From Toxonevra muliebris (taxonomy: Eukaryota; Arthropoda; Insecta; Diptera; Pallopteridae), in NCBI GenBank assembly GCA_963691655.1, contig OY829326.1, positions 114,859,388 to 114,923,387 on the forward strand: a stretch of 64,000 nucleotides of DNA, given 5' to 3'. Position 1 is the stretch's first letter, and each line of letters opens with the position of its first letter. Shown here one piece after another: positions 31,878 to 42,492 of this stretch. The notes beneath the pieces are model-generated. The model did not search any database, was not told the DNA's origin, and saw only the letters and a program-made list of their open reading frames with translations. A program made the position numbers and the translations under genes.

Positions 31878-32314
31878 TACCATGTTCCCAGGGTACAATA
31901 GATCTCTTAAGGTTGAAGTACGTCACACTCTTTCTAATCTAATCTACCATGTTCCCACTGAGCCTAAACTGAGTAGTTTCGGCAAATAGTTTCGAACGAA
32001 ACTGCAATCTCTCACATTGTGAAGCTGATCTCGATTATGGTTTCATTTGGCAGTTGATTGCTTATTTCTTGTTGTAAAATGCCGGTGGCTAATATATGTA
32101 ATTATTACAAAATATTTCGGTCTTAACTATGTGAATACGAAGAGAATCAAAATTTTAAACGAAAGCTCTTCCGCAGCTTTTCCGCCATTTGTTCATATGT
32201 ATGTCAGTTTTTTCTTTGGTGGTTTCGTTCGAAATTGAGCATTTCAACGCAGTTTCAGCCGACACCACGGAAATGATAGAAACCACGCAATTTCGGCTCA
32301 GTAGGAACATAGTA
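31878..32314. mobile_element. TTA-flanked MITE (PIF/Harbinger-like)
   Basis: The left end TACCATGTTCCCACTGAGCC is interrupted after 13 bases by a retrotransposed LINE tail. The right end read inward is TACTATGTTCCTACTGAGCC. TTA flanks both ends (31875-31877 and 32315-32317), the target duplication expected of PIF/Harbinger elements. A second inverted pair, TTCGAACGAA, lies inward near 32011 and 32226. Without the insert it is about 370 bp. No transposase is present. Confidence 0.75.
31891..31944 (+). mobile_element. 54-bp orphan LINE 3' end with 13-bp target duplication
   Basis: Starts GGGTACAATAGATCTCTTAA and ends TTTCTAATCTAATC. Perfect 13-bp duplications, TACCATGTTCCCA, flank it (31878-31890 and 31945-31957). 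It is an extremely 5'-truncated retrotransposition product. Its sequence matches the insert at 59.67 kb and the 3' end of the minus-strand LINE at 43.3 kb. Confidence 0.88.
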
Positions 32315-32359
32315 TTAAATCAAGACGACGTAAATAGAGTATCGCTATTCATCGCGTCG

Positions 32360-32470
32360 GTCGTTTGCTGCAACACTGTCATAATCAAAAACAAAAAAAA
32401 AAAATTCGAGTTAAGCATAACTAACCTAATTTAATGCTTTACCTTGTGTAAAAAATCATAACTAATTAAA
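32360..32470 (+). repeat. Interspersed repeat, about 110 bp, copy 1
   Basis: Shares with 41440-41545: GTTTG followed by CAA(C/G)ACTGTCATAA, an A-rich run, TCG(A/G)GTTAAG, then TTA(C/T)CTTGTGTAAAAAA and AATCATAAC. It lies just outside the MITE. No ends were defined. Confidence 0.6.
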
Positions 32471-33660
32471 TAATTCAAATATTTGTAGCTTATATAGGAT
32501 GTTGAAAGATGAAAAACCACCGCTAAGATCACTGATGAGGATTTGTGTCGGATTCCGAAACGATGACTACATTTGCTACTTCTAGCCAATGAAAATTTCT
32601 TCGATTTTTCGAAGATAATACGTATTCTGAACTTACAGCGTATTCTGAACTGAGCGCTAAATCACTTTTTTCCGCGTTTTGATATTCAAAAAGCACTAAA
32701 TTTAGCGGGAAAAGCGCTGAGTTGGCCTCGCTGCTTATGGTAGTCTTGCAGGAAGCGAGCGAATATAGTATAGAGATTCCATTCTCTTTACTTCTTTACT
32801 CATATAAATTATATCTCTTTCTCATATGTACATTATATTCCTTTTCATAATTGAGAATACAGATGGCGTATTCCTACATATATGTAAATAATGGTTTGTG
32901 TCTACGATTATTGTTGCATTGCATGATAATGAATTTAGATGAGTAATTTCCGTTACGCTGTAACGTATTTCCGTTACGTGACCTTGAAAAGAAAAGAGAT
33001 TTCATTTCAAAAACCTAACTTTGGAAATCTCATGCCCTAATCACTATGACCCCAAATATTATATTCTGCAAGAGTCTGTGACTTTAGGCATCAATTAGAG
33101 TTCAAGTTAAACAAATCGTGATACATACGCACAGAATACTACTAAATTTGTTAGTTTCAGCAATAAAGGGCGCTAATAAAAAAATCTCAGTTTTATTTTA
33201 TGAGAAAAAAGTGCAGCGAAATGGAAAAGAAACTGAAAGTGCTGTCAAGATAGATAGGTATCGTGGCTACTTCCTCACAAAAGAAGTACAGTGAGTGCTA
33301 GATCGATGTTTTGATACCACAACCTAATTTTGTCAATGGATGTTATTTGTTGTCTAAAGTGGAATAGAGCCTCTCTTTCTTTCAGGTCATTGCGTATCGT
33401 GTGGGATGCGGTGTCTGGCCACACGGTCACCTATTGCCTAGTGTGCGGTCAGTACTGCAGTCAGTGTAGCTACGTTAAATCGGGTATAATCAAGAAGATA
33501 CCTGGTTCTACTGCGGTCGAATTTTCACTATGATTTTTTGGTTACGTCGCATATGCAAAGACTTTTCCATTTGATATCTGCAAGGGTAAGGAAGTAAAAG
33601 AGTATATCAGCCCTGATATTGTTCAGTTATCAAATTTTGCAAATTACACGGCGCAACACA
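32471..33660. other. Unassigned sequence with two GC-richer patches
   Basis: GGGAAAAGCGCTGAGTTGGC at 32707-32726 is shared exactly with the 160-bp MITE at 38.8-38.95 kb, so a related element once lay here. At 33355-33540, TCTCTTTCTTTCAG is followed by a Cys-rich frame (VTYCLVCGQYCSQCSYVKSG). This is not a recognised domain and could be a relic of a host exon or a transposon. Confidence 0.4.
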
Positions 33661-33664
33661 TATT

Positions 33665-34873
33665 TTCGGGACAAAACCAAACCAATCTCAAACGATAGTA
33701 TATGACCTCAGTAACAAAAGACCCAATCCCTTTTTGCTCCACTACGTCACAATTTTTTTTTACAGTAGTTTGAAATTTTGAATTTTTGATCAAAAATCGA
33801 ATCAAACAATGAGAAAAATCTTATATAAAATTTTGCTTAAGGTGGTTCTTGTCTCTGACGATCTATTTTAAAATTTTCCGAGGAATATTTCCTTAGAACA
33901 TTTTAACCCTCTAGCCCCCAGCAGAATGGGTCATTTTTGGCTCCTTTATTAAAAACTCCTTAAAAGCTAGTATTTAGGAGAGGTAAAGGGTTTAAACTAT
34001 TCCACAAAAATATTCTCCAAAAAAATTAATTAAGGGTCATCAAAGATAAGTAGCCTTTAGAAGTTGAAGGTAAGACATAAAAAACGAAATTAAGCGTTAA
34101 GAAATTTATTTGTAAGCATATATTGCAAAGTGCGATATTATTTATGATCAGTAACATCCTTTATAATGGAGTTTTCAAAAATATCAATAAATTTTGTAAT
34201 ATCTGCGGCCATTTCACGCTATCCCACCGCAGGTAAGGTTGTTTCAGCACTGAACTAATATTGGCGTATGAAAAATACTATGACCAGAAATTAATTTCTG
34301 ATGTTCCGTGGGTGGGCCGGTGATTACCGCACCGTTACAATATTATTAAATGATTCTCTACTGCTAAAAGTTTCTACATTCCATACTTACAGCACATATT
34401 ATAAGGATAATACTAATCATCCTTTCAAATAAATTTCTAAACACTTTATTTCGTTTTTTTATGTGTTGCCTTTAACTCTTAGAGGCTACTTGTCTTCGGT
34501 GACTCTTAGTGAAATTTTCCGGAAAATATTTTTGTGGAAAGTTTTAACCCTTGGCCTCCCCTTTAACTTAGCTTTTAAGGAGTTTTGAAGAAAAAGGCCC
34601 AAAATGACCAATACTGGTGGGAGTTAGAGGGTTAAAATGTTCTAAGGAAATATTTTTTGGAAAATTTAAATATAGGTTACCCAAGACAAGAACACCCTTA
34701 AATAAAATTTTACATATGATTTTTCTCATTATTTGATTCGATTTTTGCCCGAAAAATCAAAATTTCAAACTACTGTAAAAAAAAATTGTAACTTAGTGGA
34801 GCAAAAAGGGATCGGGGCTTTTGTTACTGACGTCAAATACTATTGTTTGCGATTGGTTTGATTTTGTCCCGAG
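33665..34873. repeat. Foldback element 2: palindrome within palindrome
   Basis: The outer arms are 33665-34115 and 34424-34873, inverted copies over about 450 bp. They share GGGACAAAA(C/T)CAAACCAATC, CAGTAACAAAAG, CCCTTTTTGCTCCACTA, TACAGTAGTTTGAAATTTTG and CCTTAGAACATTTTAACCCT. Each arm also contains its own inverted pair, centred on ACTCCTTAAAAGCTA (about 33957 in the left arm; CTTTTAAGGAG near 34575 in the right). In the right arm CTTGTCTT...AAATTTTCC pairs with GGAAAATTT...AAGACAAG. The loop (34116-34423) is unique. No reading frame is present. Confidence 0.88.
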
Positions 34874-37778
34874 ACATTGAGCCTCAAATTGTTGCATAGT
34901 GCTTAAAAAACTAACGTTTAAAATTTATCTAGTTTTCACCTTGGTTCAATTGCTGTTTCTTTTATATTTTATACAATATCAACTAGATCAAGATTTCGGG
35001 ATGAAAAAAACCCAACTAATAGCTACTGAAAATAACAAATCATACATTTAAAATTTAATATACCAATATCATCCAACGTAAGGTACACACCGAAAGAAAT
35101 TAGATGACAGAATTAGATCAACTAGTAAGCCATGTACATAGAGCGATGAAGGTATATGAAGCATAAGATCTAAATGTCATATAAAGAAAAATCAACAAAC
35201 GCACGAAGAAATACAAATATAGGAGTATATACTATAGTTAAAGTAACAACAATACGTAAAAAAACTATATTTATTTATTTATTTGTTTGTTAACAAATAA
35301 AAAAGGTTTCAACTTGTTATTTACTTCCTTTACTTTACTCTAAAAGTAGACATATATACAGTGTGTGAAGAGATTAAAAGGTGGAAGAAACATTAACTTA
35401 AAAAAAATTATATGAGTAGGCTTGGTTTTTTTTTGGGGGGGGCGGGGGGAGGTGAGGCGTAAGGGGGAAAAGAAATTTTTATTTCATGATCGATTTGTAT
35501 TACAAGTAGGTACAAATCAAGAAGAAAAAGAGCTTCATAGTTAGATATTTGAGTTTTTAGTTGACGCCCCAACGACGACAACAATGACGCTGACAACGAA
35601 AAATTTAAAAGTTAATCAAAAAAGTGACAACAAGAATTGTTTGATTTTATACCCTACACTATGCATGGGTAATAGCAACTCAAGTTTGATAGGAATTTTC
35701 AAAATATCAAAAAGGTAACGGACCCTAGATTAACCCTAGCCAACGATGTTTCATTGAAGAACACGACAGCTTAATGGAAAATAAAACCAATTTGGTATAG
35801 TACCTATTCAAAACTGATGAGGACTAAACAAAACTTTAGCCATAGAAATATTCCAGAATGATTTGCTTTCTCCTAGCTTTAATACCTATTTATTTTAACT
35901 GTAGAAACTTACATATCTGATAAACTAGAAATATGGATGCTTATTACAATAAACCCTTTAGAACTAAAATGACTAAGACGTAATACTCTCCTCCATTTAT
36001 TGATTTAATAAAACATTGATATTTCTTATAAATTTGGATAAAACAGAGTTATTATAGAAGAAATTTGCTTAGGTTAACTCTAGATGATGTAGCGCCTCTA
36101 TAAGCCCGCCAAGACAGCCGATTAATCAATTAAAACTTGTTTCTCATGTTGATTTCAAATTTTTTCTAAATAGTTTGTGATTTCGACTAACATGATAAAT
36201 TACTTTATAAGCTGCGCTGTTACGCCACATTTAGAATGGGTCTGCCGGGCCGGTTTCTTTTTTTCATCTTTTATTTCTTTACACTTTACACAAATGTATG
36301 TATGATATTTTTGATTAATTTTGATAGATTTAGCAATATGTTTTCTTCAATACAATATAAAATTATAAATAGAAACAAATAAAAAACGGGCATTTTTAAA
36401 AGTTTTTTCTAATTCTATTGATGGTTTTAAATATTTACTTAACATTTATGCATAGTTTATCTTTTAGAAACACGAAATAACTGTCGACTTTAATAGCTTA
36501 ATGAGGCGGTACTTTAATTTTTGAAATATATTATTGATGTACTCGAAATGAAAGAAAAATACTTTACAAATAAAAAAAAGGCCTAAATAAATATGTCAAT
36601 AGTTGCCTAAATTAAATGAAGAATATTATTAGTCAAAGACCTCAATTTTTTATTAATGAATTTTATTCTATTATCCCACTATCATCATTCACTCTGTTAT
36701 AAGACCTTCAAAGCCAGTATGTATTTTATTTCTTTAATTACACAAAAAATTTTTATAGTCTTTTGAGTTATTTTAAAAATGTTCAATTAAATGATTTCTT
36801 CTATTCTTATCATGAAGCCAAACAATGTACAAAAAGTTCAAGAGATTTCATTAACATTAAAAAAGACAAAATATATATGTGAATAAATATCAATTAAAAA
36901 GCATTCACTAGAAAATACAGTAATTCAGAAAATTATGCCCACACTTGTATTAGCATTACTTAGGTTAGACGGCACGGCCAGGAGTATTAGTAAAAAGGAG
37001 CGAGATCAGGCGATAAACTCTTTAAATTGCCTATACTGAATACAAGTAGTATCAAGTCCAGGGGAAAGGGGTATAGGTATAAACTAGTATAAAAAGTATG
37101 AAATGAATAAAGCATCGCATTAAAAAAAAAAAAACTGAAGCCTAAAATACTTAACACTCTACTTCCCAAATTTTTGATTTACTTAAAGAAATTGGAATCG
37201 ATTAATATTGGTGTAAAAAGCACAAACCTGATCACAAAACTTTCAAAGAAATGAATGGGCCTAAAATTTTAAGTAAACAATTTATTTTTATTTTATTTAT
37301 TAAACGCGATTCTCCAAATTAAAATGTTAAATGTTAAATTGAAATTACAATATTAAAGTAAAGTATTTATATAATAAGCACATAAATATTTAAATATTTT
37401 TTATATAAAAAATTCAAATTCCCAGCTACTCACAGTTAGTTTTTTTTTTATCTGGCTAGTATGACGTGAAGTATTTTATTTCTTTTTTATTCTCAATTCA
37501 AATTTTTAAATTCAATCGAAATAATTAATTTTTCTGTTTTTCACTAATTTTTGAGTTTGACTGCCGCTAATATTTGTAATACGCATCATAACTCATAGCC
37601 GATGCTAGCAATTCCACTTGCTTTGATGAAGGCTGGCCAGAGACAAGTTTGGGAAATTCAAAGGAAACCGAGCATACACAAACATATTGCATAATTTCAT
37701 TACAGGAAAGAAAGAAGAGTACATGTAACAACGGCAATTCCTATCTAATGAAGTAGTGTTAAAAGATACAGAAAATCT
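34874..37778. other. AT-rich unassigned sequence
   Basis: About 2.9 kb with no recognisable gene or transposon. It includes the G-rich run at 35435-35449 and (TTTA)n-like patches near 35270 and 37290. Confidence 0.5.
35435..35449 (+). repeat. G8-C-G6 tract
   Basis: Eight G, one C, six G read directly, followed within 40 bases by more G clusters. It is a possible quadruplex-forming site. The same design (G7-C-G6) occurs at 54644-54657. Confidence 0.7.
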
Positions 37779-37791
37779 ATTCAGAGATTAG

Positions 37792-38090
37792 ATTAAGTTG
37801 GCTATGTCGCTGTCTAGAAGACATACTTAGGCCTGAACGGCCCTTTATGATACCACATGGTTGGGCCTACAGTTTTATGCCGGTTTTGTAATTTGTTATA
37901 ACTTGGTGATATTATCATTGCCTACCAAGAGGTGTACTTGTACACTTTCTTATTATTCTCTTTCACTTCATATCGATAGTGATTATATAAGATGATTATT
38001 AGAATTAACCACCAGACCAAAATGGGAATCAAACCCGCAACCTCACGGGTGAGAGTATAGAGCACTACTCACTAGACTATAGAGGTCGTT
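37792..38090 (-). repeat. tRNA-headed SINE, copy 3, near complete
   Basis: Perfect 13-bp duplications TATTCAGAGATTA flank it (37779-37791 and 38091-38103), so its length is 299 bp. On the minus strand the A-box-like TATAGTCTAGTGAGTAGTGC is near the 5' end, followed by the B-box-like GGTTGCGGGTTTGATTCCC. The body contains CTCTTGGTAGGCAATGATAA (compare GGCAGTGGTAAACCTCC in copy 1) and AAACTGTAGGCCCAACCATG. It ends CCAACTTAATC next to TAATC of the duplication, similar to the TAATC tails of the LINE inserts at 31.9 and 59.7 kb. Confidence 0.85.
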
Positions 38091-38308
38091 TATTCAGAGA
38101 TTAAATCTGCACATTTTTGATGTGATAACATCTTTACTCGGGGCTGAAGGAAAATTTATATTAGAGTGAATTTATAGAAATTAAAATCAAATGTCACGTC
38201 GGTGTCGTATGAGGTTTCATAGTATATGTTAGTTAATGTGTGTTTTACTTGTCTCACTTGCATCGCTTATAAAAACAAAACTCTAAAGTAGTGGCTGCTA
38301 AAATTCAT

Positions 38309-38395
38309 AACGCTATAGCCTAGTTGTCTAGTGCGTCAGCAAGCACGCAATCACTTGTGGCCAAGGTTCAAATCCCACAAGTTTATTTTTTTTTT
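38309..38395 (+). repeat. tRNA-like SINE head, copy 4
   Basis: TATAGCCTAGTTGTCTAGTG (A box) at about 38314 and CCAAGGTTCAAATCCCAC (B box) at about 38362-38379, followed by T-rich DNA. It does not fold as a normal tRNA (no pairing acceptor ends seen). The body characteristic of copies 1-3 is absent. Confidence 0.6.
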
Positions 38396-38404
38396 TAAAA
38401 GTTT

Positions 38405-39262
38405 TTTTTAAGTGAAACTTCTTTAGCGAGGGTAAATCGAAAATTTTGCAATGAAAGTTGCGTTGTTGTTGCACTCGTATGAAACTAATAAGAAATGAAG
38501 TTATGCTGTTGTTAGTGTTTAGCGAACGAAGTGATATGGAGATCGGCTACATACAATCAAAAGCAGAGAGTCGACTTCTCGCAGTTTTATTTCATGTGCT
38601 TTGGTGAGAGAGCTTGATTGCATATAGCTGCTTTCCTCGCATGTGTTATATACGTGCACTACATCGTGTTTATGCCGATAAGTGTAGAGAGCATCAACAG
38701 AAAAAAGCTTCAGAAAAGTGAAAGAAGATGAGTGCAAACGCTTCAATAACAACGGCCACGTGAAATTGTTGCACCCGTACGAAACCAGTAATGCCTGGTT
38801 TTCACTATGTCAAATTCAATCAAATTTGCCTGCATGTTGGCAAATTTCATATGAGAAATTCTCTCTTTTTCACTCTCTGACGGGAAATATGACATAGTGA
38901 AAACCAAGCAGTGGGAAAAGCGCTGAGTTGGCCACACTGAAACCAAGCATTAGATACGAAGTTATGCAATTTTTTTTCGGCGGCATACGAAAAAGCAAAA
39001 AGTCGACTTTATCTCATGTGCTTTAGTGAGATTCGACCTGGTTGCCTCTGATGGATTGCATATAGCGGAACTTTGTTTTATATACGTACGTCGTGTTTGT
39101 ACCGATAAGTGTAGAGAGTATCAACAGAAGAAAAGCAACAACAAAATAAAGAGAAAAATACTGCAAAAACTTCTACAGAATTTGTTAGTAAATGTTTTCT
39201 AATAATTTTCAAATAAACAACAAAGCTTCACTTCTACTGTAAGTGCCCACAGACACATAATT
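38405..39262 (+). repeat. Dimeric interspersed repeat, copy 1
   Basis: The order is X-Y-X'-Y'. X starts ACTTCTTTAGCGAGGGTAAA (38417) and includes TTGTTGTTGCACTCGTATGA and GAAGTTATGC. Y includes CGGCTACATACAATCAAA, GTCGACTTCTCGCAGTTTTA, ATGTGCTTTGGTGAGAGAG and GATAAGTGTAGAGAG. X' (about 38763-38990) and Y' (about 38990-39230) repeat these with divergence. The copy ends TGCCCACAGACACATAA. A second copy is at 59098-59763. X' is interrupted by a 160-bp MITE. No reading frame or transposase was seen. Confidence 0.8.
38791..38950. mobile_element. 160-bp TA-flanked MITE
   Basis: Ends ATGCCTGGTTTTCACTATG and, read inward from the right, ATGCTTGGTTTCAGTGTGG; TA flanks both sides (38789-38790 and 38951-38952). 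The internal pair ACTATGTCA / TGACATAGT adds a second hairpin. The sister unit X (near 38488) reads AATAAGAAATGAAGTTATG with a single TA and no insert, an empty site. A fragment of the same MITE is at about 59207-59250. Confidence 0.85.
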
Positions 39263-39304
39263 TTTTTTTAATTATAATAATGCTATATTTATCATTATAT
39301 ATAT

Positions 39305-39380
39305 CGACTTCTGAGAATTGATTTGGCGTATGTGTATACAAATTCGTATACATATACGCTAAATCAATTCTCAGGCGACG
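39305..39380. mobile_element. 76-bp palindromic MITE, copy 2
   Basis: Same length and sequence as the copy at 23577-23652: GAGAATTGATTTGGCGTATG on the left, and AAATCAATTCTCAGGCGACG on the right. It is flanked by ATAT at 39301-39304 and 39381-39384. The extreme left end is mutated (CGACTT for CGTCGC). Confidence 0.9.
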
Positions 39381-39384
39381 ATAT

Positions 39385-39764
39385 GTATAATCGTAGAGTA
39401 CGTTTGAATCGTGTAACTTCTGAACGACTTGACCGATTGAAGTCATATTCCCTGAATATATTTGCTTTCACTAGAGGATCAGACATAGCTATTCATAATG
39501 GTTTTTGGGAAAGTGGGCGTGGCACTTATACAATTCTAATACTATCTCAAGAATCATTTATAGCACAGTACAGAAATTTGGCACAAGAACGTGAGTTAAC
39601 AATGCTATGCTACACCACAAATAGCTTGAATTTTCATTACTGGATATCTTAGTAGCTATTTCTGATATAATTACGGTACTAAGATTTAGTATGGAAGTAT
39701 TATTTTTCAATACAGGATTTAAAAAATTCTTTTTGGTTTGTTGGGTTAATGGGTCTGGCACCAT
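39385..39764. other. Unassigned repeat-like sequence
   Basis: Phrases such as AACTTCTGAACGACTTGACC and GTGGGCGTGGCAC resemble non-coding interspersed repeats I recall from flies and the tract near 24.9 kb. No ends or coding function. Confidence 0.35.
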
Positions 39765-40125
39765 GTTGTACTTTTACTTACTACTACTATTTTCTACCAC
39801 TTTTTAACTTATTTTTTACAGTTTCTTCTCATTTTCTACTAATATATTCCACTCTTATTAAACTCTTATTTTGCTACTTTTTTTACTACTTTTTTCTACA
39901 ACTATTTTCCACTCCTTTTTTACTATTTTTTTTTTACTACTACGTTTTACTATTTTTCTACTACTGTTTTTACTACTATTTCTACTATTTTTTTTATAAC
40001 AATTTCTAATACTTTTTTCTATTTATTCTACTACTACCTTTTCCACTACTATTTTCTACTACTTTTTTCCACAATTTTTTTCCTGCTTTTTCATTTCTTT
40101 TGTACTATTATTTTTACTACTTTAT
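39765..40125 (+). repeat. Irregular (CTACTATTTT)n pyrimidine-rich tract
   Basis: About 360 bases made almost only of T, C and A, with CTACTA and TTTACTAC recurring irregularly. G is nearly absent from this strand. Translation gives a meaningless Phe/Tyr/Leu-rich frame. Confidence 0.75.
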
Positions 40126-40534
40126 GAAACATTTCAGGAACCAGCCTAGAAATAGATGTATGTATATATTGTTAACATATTTTGCATGAAATTATTATAC
40201 TAAAAGCAGAAGCATTGTAAGCTTTCATTTTCAAAATTTAATTATCAAAATATTGATTTGAGATTTTCATTTATAATGATTCTTTGCTTTCAACCTACAG
40301 TTGTTAATACTTTTAAAAATGTCAATTTTGATGCCTCATTTTGAAATCTAGGATTTTTTTCCAAATAGAATGTACGGACTTTACGCTTGAATTGCCATTA
40401 CCAACGTTCAATTTTAAGCATCAAGTACTTCATTTTTCCTCATACAAAAAAATTTAAATTCAATAAACAACATCTGCTGGGCCAGTTAGTTCGCATATAC
40501 ATTATTGCACTTTTTTTTATTTATTATTTATTGC
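40126..40534. other. AT-rich unassigned sequence
   Basis: Nothing recognised. Confidence 0.4.
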
Positions 40535-40645
40535 TTTATTATATTGAGTTGCCGTGTTTATGAAATTTTTTTGAACTCGAACCTGTGGCTGAAACTCCGC
40601 ATCGTGACTGTCGATCAAAGTGCTTACTAACTGAACCACCCAAAC
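40535..40645 (-). repeat. tRNA-headed SINE, copy 5
   Basis: On the minus strand: GGGTGGTTCAGTTAGTAAGC (A box, about 40640), CCACAGGTTCGAGTTCA (B box, about 40572-40588), then a body with AAATTTCATAAACACGGCAA, which parallels AAATTTTTCTACACGGCATC in copy 1. The 3' part is missing. Confidence 0.65.
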
Positions 40646-40655
40646 AAACATACTT

Positions 40656-42490
40656 CCGCTGAAATTTGTTTTTTTATTCTTGTAATGTTTGCTGCACTAG
40701 TTACTGTCTATTGACAATGCAAGAATGAGTAAGACATACAAAACTAAATGATTCAATTATGTATTTTTAAAAATGGACCATATAAAATTTTGAAATTGTG
40801 TTTGTGGAAGCTAAAAACTTTGTTACTGTATTGGAGTTTCTATTAACTCTGTCTTCCAGGGAAAGTATGTTATGACATCATGTGACGAGTGCAGAAAGGA
40901 CTCATTTTAGTTTTTTTTTTTATGAGTGAGAGGCTCATAATCGAGTTAATAACTTGTTACTTAAAACATAGTATAAGAACTTGGTATTATGTATTAAATA
41001 AAAAACCTTATACAATAGTTCAAAGTTTTTGAAAATGTCCTTCCTCACCTCTGAGTGCTCGTAATCTGTTAAATTAAACCCCGTAGACTTGATAGATAAA
41101 CTAATTCCGGATTCTTTCGTAAAAGACATAAAGCCTATTTATATTTTAAAAATTTCCCATAGCTCATAATTTTATTCATTGTAAAATATACAAATATTTT
41201 GTTTTTTTTTTTTATTTATATTCATACTTATATTTTGAAACTAAAATAAATGTAAGCTAGTAATAAGTAGTTATTTTAATTGCGGTTTGCTATGGTTTGA
41301 TAAGAAATTCTTTGCATACAGATTTTGTTTTATTTTATTCTCAGTAATTGTGCGAAATGACCGAACGAATTGATTTCTCATACGAAATAAAAATATAAAA
41401 ATCTTGCGTAGTTACTAACCTAAGTATATATTGTTCGTTTGTAGCAAGACTGTCATAAATAAAAAAGAAGAAAAATCGGGTTAAGTGTACAGAAATAATG
41501 GTTATCTAATGATTTATCTTGTGTAAAAAAAACAAATCATAACGGTATTTTATGAACTCTTTTCGTGAGAAGAGTATGTATACGGGGGGTAATTCATTGA
41601 AAACTTTAAATTCGATTTTCTCAAAAAAAAATTTTTTGACTTATGACAGTCTTGTAGAAAGTGAGCAAAATCTAAATATGTATACACTTATTTTCATAGT
41701 GTTTCATTCATTTTATACTTTTCACACTGGTTTTACAACGGAAACTTGTGGTTGCTTATTTAGAATTTTTGCCAGAATACTTTTTTTTATATTTTTTCCC
41801 CCACAACATCTGTAAAGTCATAACACTATGATTAATTTTGAATCAAAACATTAAAGAAAATATGTAAAGTACAAAAGTTCAAGTGGAAGTTTTCGAAAAC
41901 TGCAAATATTTGTCGCATAAACAAGACCAAAGTTAGTTTCTCACAAACTCATTTAAAGACCTTATAATCAGAGATCAAACCATTCAACTGACCTCAAAAT
42001 TTACTTTCTTAGAAAATAAATCTTTAACCTCAAGAACTTACAATATCAAAAAGATGATATAATTTAAACTTATCTTTCTATAAAACTTAGTAAAGCTTAT
42101 TTAACAGTTGGCGCTACCGATTCCATTAAAATCGTAACAAAAAAAAAACTACTCAAATATTTTAAAAAAATTTTACAAAAAATATTAATAGCGCAATTAA
42201 AATTAAAAATCATATGAAATAAATTAATAAAATTACAAGCATGTCTGACATTATAGTATCTAAAACTATATACAAACATAAATAGTTATTCTGGAGTGAT
42301 AAGATAACAGCTAAAGTCACAGTCACAGGCGGCAAATGAGTACAATTTACTATTTAAAAAAAAAAAAAAAACAACAAATCAAAATAAAGACATGAAAGTA
42401 ATTAAAATGTTTGCAACAATTTAAAGAAAGCGAAATTTTTATGCGCAATTTGTTTATTTGAGGGACAGAGGGAATGTTTAAAGCAATATA
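40656..42490. other. AT-rich unassigned sequence with two repeat matches
   Basis: Contains the second copy of the 110-bp repeat (41440-41545) and a weak match to the ACTTTAA...TTTTCTCAAAA motif at about 41596-41625. No gene is recognised. Confidence 0.45.
41440..41545 (+). repeat. Interspersed repeat, about 110 bp, copy 2
   Basis: Partner of 32360-32470: GCAAGACTGTCATAA, TCGGGTTAAG, TTATCTTGTGTAAAAAA and AATCATAAC occur in the same order and spacing. Confidence 0.6.
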
Positions 42491-42492
42491 TA

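Noticed and set aside
33330..33533. Cys-rich frame after TTTCTTTCAG as a host zinc-binding exon
   Set aside because: The cysteine pattern fits no finger I recognise and no good donor follows; kept only as a note in the spacer entry.
38309..38383. Functional tRNA gene
   Set aside because: A and B boxes are present but no convincing cloverleaf or acceptor stem could be drawn.
39749..40009. 86-codon Phe/Tyr-rich plus frame
   Set aside because: It is the translation of the CTACTATTTT repeat tract.
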